DNA from: Xanthostigma xanthostigma
Taxonomy: Eukaryota; Arthropoda; Insecta; Raphidioptera; Raphidiidae
DNA length: 64,000 nt
Direction of reading: 5' to 3'
Assembly (NCBI GenBank): GCA_963575645.1
Contig: OY754465.1
Span: 6,448,001-6,512,000 of the forward strand
Shown: positions 32,784 through 43,990 of the stretch, piece by piece
Layout of the letters: each line of letters opens with the position of its first letter
How positions within the stretch are numbered: the stretch's first letter is position 1
Program-made: the position numbers and the translations under genes
Notes under the pieces: model-generated
What the model was told of the DNA's origin: nothing
What the model saw: the letters and a program-made list of their open reading frames with translations, nothing else
Database searches by the model: none

Positions 32784-35700
32784 AGGAAAGCATAATAAAA
32801 TTAGTCCGCCATCTTTAGAAGTCCGCCATATTGGATTTAGAGTGACGTCACTTTATTTTTTGAGTTATTTTCAGCAAGCCCTTTCATTTGATACCCATAT
32901 TGTAGGAAAGCATAAAAAACTTAGTCCGCCATCTTTAGAAGTCCGTCATATTGGATTTAGAGTGACGTCACTTTATTTATCGAGCTATTCTCAGAAAGCC
33001 CTTTCATTTGATACCCATATTGTAGGAAAGCATAATAAAATTAGTCCGCCATCTTTAGAAGTCCGCCATATTGGATTAAGAGTGACGTCACTTTATTTTT
33101 CGAGCTATTCTCAGCAAGCCCTTTCATTTGATACCCATATTGTAGGAAAGCATAATAAAATTAGTCCGCCATCTTTAGAAGTCCGCCATATTGGATTTAG
33201 AGTGACGTCACTTTATTTTTTGAGTTTTTTTCAGCAAGCCCTTTCATTTGATATGTACCCATATTGTAGGAAAGCATAATAAACTTAGTCCGCCATCTTT
33301 AGACGTCCGCCATATTGGATTTAGAGTGACGTTACTTTATTTTTCGAGCTATTCTCAGCAAGTCCTTTCATTTGATACCCATATTGTAGGAAAGCATAAT
33401 AAAATTAGTCCGCCATCTTTAGAAGTCCGCCATATTGGATTTAGAGTGACGTCACTTTATTTTTCGAGTTATTTTCAGCAAGCCCTTTCATTTGATACCC
33501 ATATTGTAGGAAAGCATAAAAAACTTAGTCCGCCATCTTTAGAAGTCCGCCATATTGGTTTTTGAGTGACGTCACTTTATTTTACGAGTTATTCTCAGCA
33601 AGCCCTTTCATTTGATACCCATATTGTAGGAAAGCATAATAAAATTAGTCCACCATATATAGAAGTCCGCCATATTGGATTTAGAGTGACGTCACACAGC
33701 TAACCATGCATTGTCATCCAAACTAAACGTGTATACAAATTTTCATCTCAATCGGTTGAAGATATCTGCTTCAAAATTATCGAAGGCATTCTAGTCGCTC
33801 ACTTAGTAATTTAGTCGCTCACTTATTAATTTAGTCACCCAAATATTATTTTAGTCACCCAAATATTATTTTAATATCTCAAGTCATTAAAACAGGATTT
33901 CATCATCAGTCACCAAGTTTTTTTTTATTCAACTATTTTATAATTCCCCTATTATTATTATATAAAACAACATTATAAGAGATATATTCTTTTACGCATG
34001 CGCCGATGTTCCCCAAAAACAATAGGCCAATTCATATTTGCATATCAAACATCCTCCCAAAATTTGGTTTCAATCCGCTCATCCGTGGTGTCGGAATGGT
34101 AAGAAATGTCAAAAGTGACGTTTGCATCTGTCAAAGTATTATGTTCTGATAATTAGTTATTCAAATTGTTAACTCAGAAGGCGTTGCATTTTACAAATAT
34201 TGAAACGGCATCCGTTTTTGAACAAATGCTACCTTTTTATTTCATTATTGTAATAAATAATATTATCGACCAATTTTATTTTAAGACAGAACATACGCAA
34301 TTTTGAAATTGCCATGTTAAACCATGCAACAGAGAGAGATAACCGAAAGATGTTTTCCATCGGTTATATCAAATTGAATTTATTTCTATATAAATGTGTA
34401 TAAAAAAACTGTTTGGGCATTTTCTGTTGTACGATTCTTATGTAAAATTTTCTCCTCTTTCGTTTAAGACAGGTTTCGAACCGATCTGATTTAAATTGAG
34501 CGAGTTATAAGCGAAAAACTTCGTTTTTTCCTTATTGCTCCCCTCTGGGGTCAAAATTCAAAAATCGGCCGACGTTACGAGCTAAGTTACGCGGAGACGA
34601 ATCGAACAAAAAAAAGTTTTTTAAAATCGGTTAAGGCGTTTGGGCTGTACGCGTGACACAAAAAAACGTGACACACAGATTCACAGATTCACAGACAAAG
34701 CGAGTACATATAGGCGCTTTAGCTTACGCTATTCGCGCCTAAAAAGGAATCAGTTTTCTCATACTTTAATAAAAGAATTGAGGATTACGCCAAAAGATTA
34801 TCGTAATTATTTACGAATGAATGAAGAATCTAAAGAACACGAGTAACTTCTCGAACAGGCTACGATTGTTCGGGCTGGTATAAGCCGAATTTTAAATGTC
34901 AGATAATATTGCACGAAACTCTAAAAGTTTCTCGCTACAAATTGTTTTTATAGTATAAAATATGTAGTCACGTGAAAAATATATTTGTTGTTTGTTTAAC
35001 TTTTATTTGTATTATCGAAAGAGATCCACAATATTGACAATCTGTTGTACTCAGTTTAGTGCTTGATTAACCCTTTTTTTCGCTAGATCGCGTTGACCTA
35101 GTTCGACTCTGGTAAAGTGAGTTCATGCATATCTCGATCTGTTTGTACAAAGAAAATGTTTTTCCGCAGGGGAAATGCAGGATTATAATGCTAACAATGG
35201 ACAAAGGGAGCAGTGCAAAGATGGTTTTCAACATAAACAAATAGTGTTTAATATAAAGTTGAAAAGTCTGAAGAGCATCTTGTGGTGAAGTGGGAAAATG
35301 CACAATATAGAATCTGTTATTTTTATAGTAAATAGTTTTGTGGATTGCAACAATACAACAATATTGACTATGATAAAATTTATCCAAGTGTAAAATGAAT
35401 ATGAATTCAAATACGTTTTTCTGTGCGCACCATTTTACGTAGTACACCACCATTTTGTTTACGTAATACTATTATTCAACTGTAATGAATACTTGTAACG
35501 TTCTTATATTCTATAAACATTTTCAATGAACTTTAAAACTTTACAATTACTGTAATAACTAGTGTAATATTAAAATTGTCTTATGAAGCAAATGACATTA
35601 TTAAATGTAATTTGTTTATGAGATATTTTCCAATAAATCTTTACTTGGTTTACATACTTTTAGAATAATATTTCACCTATTTAAATGGTAAGTTATTCCT

Positions 35701-36606
35701 TTTTTTGGATTTCCGTCAGTAAAAAAAAACTACAAAAATCTTGCGTTCAATTATTATTCTTCTACCAACAGATTAAATATTAAAAAAAATAATAAATGAA
35801 TATATTAGTTTCATAATCGTTTACTTAACAAGAATATCACATACTATTTCTTGAACCAATCAAAAACAGTAGTTAATTATTGTGGAGACAATTGTTTTAC
35901 GGATGGCAGCAATTTACCTTATGGAACGAAATCAAAGCTGATAAAAATAAAGAAAGAACAAAACAATTACACCACAGAAAATCTGCGGTCACAAGACAAG
36001 ATGGCTTATCTCGAATGCAGGTCTTGTTATCCAAATTTTAGATCATGCCCATATTAACCGAACACTATTAAAGATAGAAGTTACTAATCCTGGAATATAT
36101 TTATTCGTTAGAACAAAATTTACTTTCAATTCACCAAGCAAAATATCAGGTAGAAAAGTTAGTTAAAGAATAAATATACACCGCACTATACTCCTTGCGC
36201 TTTTTGTTGAACATTTTAACGTTCACCCAAAAATCCGACCGATGGCGTTAGTGTAAACGTCAAAAAAAGTTTCACAAAACAATGATGTTTTATCCTAACC
36301 CAATTGCACACAAAACTTCCACTAACTTTAATGTTTTCAGCTATATACTTCACAAAAGGTTCTAAACTACACAAATTTCCAAGAGCAACTGTAGATATAA
36401 TACTCCACGTTTATAGGTTAGGTATTATGATCTATGTGGCGGCCATGATTATTTTATCAGGCGAATAAATATTTATACCCTGGAAGTAAGACAGAATAGA
36501 TTTACACTTGCAGTAAACATAATTGTGTCGGAGGAATAGCTACCTGAAAACAAATGAACCGAATAAACAACTACATACGTTCGGTGAATATGACCATAGA
36601 CTAGAT
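32784..36606 (+). repeat. 3.82-kb tandem duplication, copy 2
   Basis: Corresponds base for base to 28953-32783 with an offset of 3831, dropping to 3823 after an 8-bp loss near 34686. It contains seven exact GTGACGTCAC sites, the 20-bp repeats, the downstream Harbinger piece and element E (36046-36596). The upstream half of the 3.3-kb insertion is not repeated. Confidence 0.85.
36046..36596 (-). mobile_element. Element E, duplicate of copy b
   Basis: Identical by eye to 32223-32773 because it lies in the second copy of the tandem duplication. Confidence 0.65.
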
Positions 36607-36859
36607 TATTAAATAATTTAAGGATGTGAGGATCGCTTCTCGATCTGACCTTAGAGCAGCATCTGAGTCCAGCGAGGTGAAATATGATGCAGTAATCTCT
36701 AAGCTCAAGAAAAAATATCGGAAAAACGGAATGTGCAACGCTACGGAAGTTTTCCGTGATTTCATTCGCTGATCTTTTTAAGCATATTGCATTTCTTTCT
36801 ATGCTAGATTTCCGCAGACATGCAATTTAAAAGAAAGTAAAAAAAAACCGACAACAGTT
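36607..36859. other. Unique flank of the retrotransposon
   Basis: No gene or repeat recognised. It ends with AGTT (36856-36859), the target duplication of the LTR element. Confidence 0.5.
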
Positions 36860-37608
36860 TGTAACGGTACTGAATAATTATCCTGGTAGGCTCAACTGTC
36901 GTCACTTGTACCGGTTCAGGATTCGCAGACTGTAACGTTTAGGCTCGCCAACTGTACCTAACTGTACTGAATATCCAAATCCTAATGCTTATCCTGTATC
37001 CTGGCAGAATTACCAATTGAATATTGGTGCAATCAACACCACGTTGTACACTCCATACGATGATTAGAAAAAATTATAGTAACAATTCACCTTTATGCAC
37101 ATTTTATTGTTAATCAAAAATACAATTTTACAATTATTATTATTCACAAGCTGTCACCCGTACTTTGCAACAACTTTTCTTCTTTGGAATATTTTTAATG
37201 ACTTTAAACGTCGATACATTAGAAAATTTATAATTTTAGTTTTTCCGCTCAATTTTTACTTCCTCTACGGCGGTCACAATCCGACTTCTTTTACGGCGGT
37301 TGCAAACCGACTTCCCTTTTTTGCGGTTGAAAACCGACTGACTATTATTTTTCACACCAAGTTCCGTATTTGTTTTTTAGTATTATACTGCACTACTACC
37401 CTATCTGCTATCCTTCTCAGTCGCTTTGAAATTCTCTCTCTTTTTCTAGCTACGTAAGCCCGCAAAAACCAAATATTTTCCCCACTACATTGAAATTCGA
37501 ATGTTGCAAAATACAGTCAACGTCTTGTACACTCACTTACAAAAATAATTTGATTGTTTAAATCTTACGGGCACTTGTAATTTATCTTCCTGTAATGGTA
37601 CTATTACA
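36860..37608 (-). repeat. 3' LTR
   Basis: 749 bp. On the minus strand it starts TGTAATAGTACC and ends CCGTTACA, with TGTAA/TTACA terminal complement. The sequence corresponds to 43991-44739 with a constant offset of 7131 and no difference that I noticed. A minus-strand AATAAA at 37103-37108 is a likely polyadenylation signal. The 120-codon plus-strand frame inside is antisense and occurs in both LTRs; I do not regard it as a gene. Confidence 0.93.
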
Positions 37609-37624
37609 GTTACCCCGCCCTTTT
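37609..37624 (-). other. Polypurine tract
   Basis: Directly upstream of the 3' LTR on the coding strand the sequence reads AAAAGGGCGGGGTAAC. It is purine-rich and abuts the LTR, as required for plus-strand DNA priming. Confidence 0.7.
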
Positions 37625-38617
37625 AATTAACAAAATTTTCCAACATTTTCTTTGGAACAAAACAAATTTGAAACATTTTTTTAATTAAAATATCAAAATG
37701 AAACTATGCGTTCTCAGAACTTATTGTTCTTCTGATATCTCTTTACAATTAAAATAAAATATGTTATACAATTTCTATTACCCATTTTTTTTTTTTAAAT
37801 AAGCAAAATTCATCCTTATAAATAAAATAATGATTTTATCGCAAACGAGTCCACTGTCTTATTTGTTGTAAACATAACTAGAATATAAATTAAGGAAAAT
37901 AATCATACTCGCGTGGTAAAAAATAGATTCTACAAATAAATGCAAACTTGACGATCACTGGACTCGTTTACCTCATTGTAAACCTAACTGCAGCGCTTGT
38001 ACACTACATCCCTTAACAGACAATGTATACAATATATCGTTCATAAATATAACCGTTGTAATTTGTAACACATTATAATACTTACAATTAAATTCAGCAC
38101 GTAGGTGGTAAAAACGTAATAATTTCCATTTTACTTTCATATTTCACCCCGCCCCAAAACTTCATTCCCCTAATGTTTTTTTTTTTTTTTTATTTTATAA
38201 AATTTTGTAGAGACATCACTTTTCCCCATTTAATCAGTTAACAACCATATGGTTCTCCCTTCCGCGGTTTATCGCAAAATAAATATTTATGTATCCTGCT
38301 GTCATAGCCTACCTGTCACTAAAGAACGTTCTCTAACTGGGATTCGAGTCCGCAAACTAACACCCCGAGTAACACCTTTACACTCGACCGCATTGGGCAA
38401 ATTAGCTGCAGTAAGTCATAATTCGGGGGTCAAAATCGGTATTTAGTTAGTATCGGGAAAGTAAAATCTAATTTGCTTAAGCAACGCGGGAATATTCCGG
38501 TGGAACAGCATAAAGTGAATCGCCTGCCAACCTTCTAGACCCAATTAGTCACGCCCCCTCAGTAAGACTGCAAGCCATGGCTACAGGATAACCCCCCCTG
38601 CTTCCTTATTTTTTTTT
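37625..38617 (-). other. ~1-kb untranslated region after pol
   Basis: Between the pol stop and the polypurine tract there is about 1 kb without a coding-strand open frame. Errantivirus-type elements would have env here. It contains several homopolymer T runs on the plus strand (37785-37797, 38177-38191, 38610-38620). Confidence 0.6.
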
Positions 38618-41600
38618 TTATATGGTCTCATTCAATGATTGTCGAGGTTCTGCAACCCCCGCATCTGAAGCCCCTCGATTTTCAGTTAATAGTTCCTTAC
38701 TGTAGTATGGTTTCAAATCTATTACATTGTATGTACCCTTTATTTGATTACCCTGTGGATACCCCAACAAATAAGCGTTATCCCCCAGAACTTGTTTAAT
38801 GACGTATGGTCCCTCATACAAAAGGAATAATTTTTTTATTTCTTTGCGGAGCGCCGATGAGTGCCGGTGAGTTACCCTTAACACCAAATCGCCGACCCCA
38901 TAACGTACTGCTTTTGGTTTATCATGCCGCGCTTTGCGTCTTTCTGCCCTAGCCTTAAACCTTTCACGAGCCAGCTCAATGATAACCTCCAGGCCCGGTT
39001 CTAGCCTGGGTGGAAAATTTATTAACCGCTCTATGTTACGGGTTGGTCGTTGGCCATACATTATCTGGTATGGGGTGCACCCAACAGAATCATGATAAGT
39101 ACAATTTATCCATTCTTCAATATTTTCTAAATATTCTGGCCACGAACTATGTTTCGCGTGACAATACGTTCTCAAAATACGACCTATCTCTCTGTTGGTT
39201 CTCTCAACTAGATTAGATTGTGGATGGAAAACCGCTGTGTACTTAACCTGTATGCCCTGTTCTTTTAAAGCATTTATCCATTTATCCGAAATAAACTGTG
39301 GCCCGTGATCTGACACCACCTGTTCCGGTTTCCCGTGTTTGATTACGTAGTCCATTAGAATTCTTTTTACTAAAATTTCAGATGTCGCTTTCTTTACTGC
39401 GTATAAGCGTACAAATTTACTGAATACGTCTAGCACTGCAAAAATAGTACTAACACCCCCTTTCCCCGTTGGAAATGGTCCCACTAAGTCAACGCTAATT
39501 AGTTCTAACGGTTTAGTCGCGACAACATTTTTCATGAGCCCTTCCACTGATTTATTGTAGCATTTAGATTTCTGACATATGTCGCACGTTTTTAACCGCT
39601 CTCTTACTCTTCGATCAAGATTATTAAATATACACGATTCGGCGATGACTCTAGCTATTTTGTTTGCACCGAAATGACCGTATTTTTCATGGTAATTATC
39701 TATAATAAGCTCTATAATGGAGCCAGGTATGCAAACTCTCCAATTATCGGAAAGCTCGTTTTTCCGCTGAAACAAAATACCGTCATGCAGCATGTAATAT
39801 TTAATTAATTTTTCTTTAAGCGAATTCTCCCCCGTTTCCATTTTAGCTAATACATAACTAATATTACTATCCTGTCTTTGCAGTTGTTCTAAATTTTTTA
39901 CCGCGTTTTGAAATTCGCGCTCGTTTTCACATTGTATTATTTTACTTATTTTTACTGTACCGTCCCTTGCCGCGCTCCCTTCTCCTATCCTAACCTCTGG
40001 AGTGTATCTCGACAGGACGTCTGCAACTATGTTCTCTTTGCCGGGAATGTATTCGATTTGTAATTGATACTCCTGCAAAAACTGAACCCATCTCATTAAA
40101 CGACCTTTTAAGTGCCGACTATTTTGCAGAAAGGACAACGCCCGGTGATCCGTTCTAATCACTACCCGGTACCCGGCAATATAATTACGGAATCGTTCGC
40201 AGGCGAACACTACCGCCAACAGTTCGATTTCACTTGTCGTATATCGCGACTCCGCCCCTCGCAGGCTTCGACTAGCGAACATTATCGGTCGCTGACTCTC
40301 GTCCTCGTCCAGCTGATATAACCAAGCACTGATTGCTACGCCCGAACCGTCAGTGCCTATGTAAAAAGTTTTATTGAAGTCAGGATATGCCAACATTACC
40401 GTATTAATAAATACCTGCTTGATTTTTTCAAACTTGTTTTTCATATTTTGATCCCATGTCCATGGGACGTCCTTTTTCAGTAACTGTGACAAAGGTTGCG
40501 TATACTCAGAAAACTGTTTCACGAATTTCCTATAGAAATTTACTAATCCAAGAAAAGCCTGTAAATCTTTTTTCGATTTCGGCTCAGGAAATTTATTTAT
40601 GGCATGGACTTTTTCTTCGTTAATTTTTACCCCTTGTGACGTCATTATATGACCAAGAAATTTAATAGAGTCCCTCGCAAAGCCTGATTTGTCCCTATTT
40701 ATCGTTACACCGGCATTCCACAACTTATTGAGGATTATTTCGACGTGCTCTAAGTGGCTCTCGAAATCAGCGGACCAAATTAAAATATCATCCACGTACG
40801 TAATGGCAAACTCGCTTACTTCCGGTCCTATTATTGAGTTAATACATTTTATGAAACAACCGACACTAACATTCAATCCGAAAGGGAGGACTTTAAATTC
40901 GTAATTATGACCATTAAACAAAAATGCCGTGTATTTCCTGCTCTCGGGGTCCAGTGGTATTTGCCAATACCCGGCCGTCAAATCTAGTGACGAGAAAAAT
41001 TTGGCCCCTTTAAACTTACTCAAGATATCGTCAATAACCATCGGACATTCACGGTCCGGCGTAATAATTTTATTAAGCTCGCGTGCATCTAAACACAAAC
41101 GTACCGATCCGTCCTTTTTCGTGACCACCACAAGCGGATTCGAGTATGGCGAATCTGATCCCCCGATCACGCCCAATGAACACATGCGATCTATTTCATT
41201 TTGTACTGCTGCTCTTTTTGCATAAGGTATCGGATATGATTTTTTCTTAAAGGGTACCCCTTGTTTTATATTTAATTTGCATACACAACCCCGTATTGTT
41301 CCTGGTTCCGATGAAAACAAGTCATCGTAGTCTTGTAGTAATTGTGACAAACGACACTTTTGTCGATTGTCCAATTTGTCCATGTCTGTACTGTCCGTAC
41401 CTCGCTCTCTCTTATCAGGGTCAACCTGTGTGTCGATTACTCGCTCCCTTATTGCGCCTATTGCACTGATCCAGTCGTCATATTCCGCTATACTTTGCAC
41501 ATGCATTACATTTGTCAGGGATGTAGCGCGAACCTTAATTTTAATTGACTGAATTACCGATAATTTTTGTTCAGAAAATTTTATTTTGCATAATCTATTA

Positions 41601-42166
41601 GAATTTTCGAAACTGAACACGCAGTCCCTATAGTCAATTGTGCCCTTATTTTCCTCTAACCAATCAGAGCCCAAAATAATTTCCGAATTGAGTTGCGGTA
41701 TTACATAACAAGTGAATGCAATTTTTTCGTTGCCTAGTTTAATGTCGATCATCGTTTGGAATTTAATTCGTTTAGATTTCCCCCCGGTAGCCGTAATAAT
41801 TTGTAGCCCGGTAACTGGAAGTAGTGGCCACACCTTGTCTTTCGTTTGTATTTCCTCAAATACTTGTTCATTTATCGCCGATATATCACTACCCGAGTCA
41901 AGCAAAATTTTAACTGGTTTATTCATGATTACCCCGTCGATGTGTGGTGACATAGGTCCCGAATTTCTAACGCCATCCGGCAGTCCCTCTTCCGCCAATA
42001 AGTCTTTTCTAATGTCATCAAAGCTATGTAATGACTTCACGCATGGTTCTATTCCTACCCTGGTTGCAACTTTATCTATCTGTGTTTCCGGTCGGTATTT
42101 GTCTGTCTGTACTAGTTGTTGGTCATTAGTCCTGTCTGAACTCCTTATTTCACGCATTCCTATCAC
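38618..42166 (-). CDS. pol: Pol polyprotein (PR-RT-RNaseH-IN)
   Basis: 1,182 codons are open from the first in-frame GTG; the real protein probably begins in gag by -1 frameshifting, so this start is only nominal. Visible in order: aspartic protease with LLDSGSD around residue 90; reverse transcriptase with the YVDD box at 457-460 and VLPFGL at 427-431; RNase H with candidate acidic residues D606, E646 or E648, D673 and D716; integrase with an HHCC zinc-binding region (H826, H831 or a near neighbour, C861, C864), catalytic D893, D953 and E988 (34 residues between the last two) and a GPY module at 1118-1120. These enzymes mature the particle, copy the RNA to DNA and insert it. All catalytic residues I could place are present and no stop or frameshift breaks the frame. 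No chromodomain or env follows. Confidence 0.93.
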   Translation of the reverse strand: MIGMREIRSSDRTNDQQLVQTDKYRPETQIDKVATRVGIEPCVKSLHSFDDIRKDLLAEEGLPDGVRNSGPMSPHIDGVIMNKPVKILLDSGSDISAINEQVFEEIQTKDKVWPLLPVTGLQIITATGGKSKRIKFQTMIDIKLGNEKIAFTCYVIPQLNSEIILGSDWLEENKGTIDYRDCVFSFENSNRLCKIKFSEQKLSVIQSIKIKVRATSLTNVMHVQSIAEYDDWISAIGAIRERVIDTQVDPDKRERGTDSTDMDKLDNRQKCRLSQLLQDYDDLFSSEPGTIRGCVCKLNIKQGVPFKKKSYPIPYAKRAAVQNEIDRMCSLGVIGGSDSPYSNPLVVVTKKDGSVRLCLDARELNKIITPDRECPMVIDDILSKFKGAKFFSSLDLTAGYWQIPLDPESRKYTAFLFNGHNYEFKVLPFGLNVSVGCFIKCINSIIGPEVSEFAITYVDDILIWSADFESHLEHVEIILNKLWNAGVTINRDKSGFARDSIKFLGHIMTSQGVKINEEKVHAINKFPEPKSKKDLQAFLGLVNFYRKFVKQFSEYTQPLSQLLKKDVPWTWDQNMKNKFEKIKQVFINTVMLAYPDFNKTFYIGTDGSGVAISAWLYQLDEDESQRPIMFASRSLRGAESRYTTSEIELLAVVFACERFRNYIAGYRVVIRTDHRALSFLQNSRHLKGRLMRWVQFLQEYQLQIEYIPGKENIVADVLSRYTPEVRIGEGSAARDGTVKISKIIQCENEREFQNAVKNLEQLQRQDSNISYVLAKMETGENSLKEKLIKYYMLHDGILFQRKNELSDNWRVCIPGSIIELIIDNYHEKYGHFGANKIARVIAESCIFNNLDRRVRERLKTCDICQKSKCYNKSVEGLMKNVVATKPLELISVDLVGPFPTGKGGVSTIFAVLDVFSKFVRLYAVKKATSEILVKRILMDYVIKHGKPEQVVSDHGPQFISDKWINALKEQGIQVKYTAVFHPQSNLVERTNREIGRILRTYCHAKHSSWPEYLENIEEWINCTYHDSVGCTPYQIMYGQRPTRNIERLINFPPRLEPGLEVIIELARERFKARAERRKARHDKPKAVRYGVGDLVLRVTHRHSSALRKEIKKLFLLYEGPYVIKQVLGDNAYLLGYPQGNQIKGTYNVIDLKPYYSKELLTENRGASDAGVAEPRQSLNETI

Positions 42167-42189
42167 CTGAGTTCCCTGTGTAGGATGCT

Positions 42190-43617
42190 CTATTCGTTTC
42201 CCGAGTGCTGACCTGAGGTCCTAGGCCCGGGTTCGTCCCTTCGGTTATGTTGTGATATTTGATTTAAGCTAGTGGGTATCGTGTGGTTCATGTCGGGTTG
42301 ATTGAAATTGTTTGTATTGTAAGGTGTACTTGTAACTGCACTCCGTCCCTGCCTATTATCGTTTTGAGTCCTATCTCCTCTTTCCCCGAACGTATTGTTC
42401 CGTGTGTTAAAATGATTATAATCGGGTCTCTGATCTCGCGGGTACTCTCTCCTGTAGGCGGGTTCATACTCCCCTCTGTTTTCCCTAACATTCTCGCGAT
42501 TTTGGTATCGGTTATTATTTCTATTTCGCGTATTGTTATAATTATACCGGGTTTCCGGGGTGTTCTGATTACTGTACCTATCTAGGATTTTCATAAATTC
42601 AATCAAACCGTGCACTGTTCTGATCCGATTCAATTTTAGTTGGCATACTATTTCGTTATCGTAGTGTTCAATAATTTGGTTCACAAGTATATCTTCCTCA
42701 ATAGGTGGGTCCAAATACTTAGCCTTGTTCACCCAGTATAGGCAATGCCCTAATCGGTCACTATTGCTTGGATTGAACTGATGTGGTCTGAAAATGTCCG
42801 CCCTTACTCTCCCTTGTACATCCACTGACCAGTAGTTCTCTAGGACCCATGAATTAAACTGACTTATTGACTGAACACAGCTTTCGTATACTAGAAATAA
42901 TTGTAAAGCCTGCCCTACTAAATGCTGTTTAGCGAATATTATCTTATCTGATTCTGATGGAATTCTCAGTTTACTGATTTTGTAATTCAATTGATTGACA
43001 AATTCTACAGGGTGCACTCCGTTACTTGACAAACCCGCAAACCGTTCTACTCGAACATCATTAAATAGCAAATCGGCGCTCCTATCTACAACAGTATTAC
43101 CACCAGGGTCTTCGCTCAACCTGTAATTATTTGTTTCGCCTACCGGTCGCGCGTTCTGCTCAATTCTTTTTTCTAGATCATTAGCACGATTTTGACACTC
43201 CGATTCTAATTTGCCCAGTGCTGTAGTTTGATACCCAGTTTTACCATATCCTGCTTTAAAGAGCTCGCGGCATTCCTGCTTCATTTCCTCCTTAGTCCTA
43301 GCTATATCTAACTGTACTTTATTAATTTCTTCCCTTACCCAGGCCCTATCGGTTAATGACTTTTCCTTAACTTCTTTTCTTACGGTTAATGTATTTTCCT
43401 GAATTTCTTTTCTAATTTCTTGTAAATAAAGCATTATTGCCCCTAAGCCAATAGTCGTTCCCTCTAATGTTGCCTGACCTGATACGTTCATAAGTGAGTC
43501 CCCTAACCCTGAATCCTCACCGGTGTTATTCATGGTTTCTGGTGTATTTGCTATATCTACCCCTGAACTTTCCGTCCCGTTTTCGCTTTCGAATATACTG
43601 TCCTGTAATTTGTTCAT
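42190..43617 (-). CDS. gag: Gag polyprotein without CCHC knuckle
   Basis: 475 codons from ATG to TAG. Residues about 58-125 are charged and heptad-like, suggesting a coiled coil. About 185-355 is the likely capsid region, with the pattern FVNQLNYKISKLRIPSES and a following hydrophobic helix-rich stretch. The C-terminal 110 residues are very rich in Asn, Arg and Gln and have no CX2CX4HX4C zinc knuckle, so RNA binding presumably relies on the basic region. Gag forms the particle around the element RNA. The stop codon lies 7 bases after a GGGAAAC heptamer, and pol follows in the -1 frame. Confidence 0.85.
   Translation of the reverse strand: MNKLQDSIFESENGTESSGVDIANTPETMNNTGEDSGLGDSLMNVSGQATLEGTTIGLGAIMLYLQEIRKEIQENTLTVRKEVKEKSLTDRAWVREEINKVQLDIARTKEEMKQECRELFKAGYGKTGYQTTALGKLESECQNRANDLEKRIEQNARPVGETNNYRLSEDPGGNTVVDRSADLLFNDVRVERFAGLSSNGVHPVEFVNQLNYKISKLRIPSESDKIIFAKQHLVGQALQLFLVYESCVQSISQFNSWVLENYWSVDVQGRVRADIFRPHQFNPSNSDRLGHCLYWVNKAKYLDPPIEEDILVNQIIEHYDNEIVCQLKLNRIRTVHGLIEFMKILDRYSNQNTPETRYNYNNTRNRNNNRYQNRENVRENRGEYEPAYRREYPRDQRPDYNHFNTRNNTFGERGDRTQNDNRQGRSAVTSTPYNTNNFNQPDMNHTIPTSLNQISQHNRRDEPGPRTSGQHSGNE
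42196..42202 (-). promoter_or_regulatory. -1 ribosomal frameshift heptamer GGGAAAC
   Basis: On the coding strand the gag frame reads TCG GGA AAC GAA TAG, so G GGA AAC fits the X XXY YYZ slippery rule in the correct phase. Slipping back one base enters the pol frame, which is open through this point. GGGAAAC is a known natural heptamer of other RNA genomes and retroelements. I did not establish a downstream pseudoknot. Confidence 0.8.
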
Positions 43618-43970
43618 TCTAATGTTGTCCCAGTTATTTAATCAGAAAAACCAAAACAAAAAAAAAAAAAAAAAACCTTACCAGTACTGTAAATTTGTCA
43701 ACAACCGAGTACGTCTGTACCACCCACACACTGCTACACTAATATAAATTTTAACCAACAATTAACTTTATTACGACAATGAACGATTTTCACAACACAG
43801 AACTGCTCTTCACATTTGCTGTACACAACAATGTCTTGTACACTTTCGAACACACCAAATTAATTATTTCCCAGGATCGCCACTTTGTTGAAACAAAGAA
43901 ATTTCCCCGATGCGCCGCACATCCACTCATCCAACTATTCCACTATCAGAAGATTCTCCGATATCCGAAT
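43618..43970 (-). other. 5' untranslated leader
   Basis: The leader lies between the primer-binding site and the gag ATG. It contains a long poly-A/T run (43659-43675). No coding frame of interest. Confidence 0.6.
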
Positions 43971-43988
43971 CCTTGGCAGGCGTCGCCA
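43971..43988 (-). other. Primer-binding site
   Basis: Two bases after the 5' LTR the coding strand reads TGGCGACGCCTGCCAAGG. TGG pairs with the CCA end of a tRNA. TGGCGA is shared with insect elements primed by tRNA-Arg, but the remaining bases do not match an isoacceptor I can recall with certainty. Confidence 0.7.
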
Positions 43989-43990
43989 AT

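Noticed and set aside
37095..37457. 120-codon plus-strand frame, repeated at 44226-44588
   Set aside because: It lies antisense within both LTRs, so the repetition is trivial; no recognised motif.
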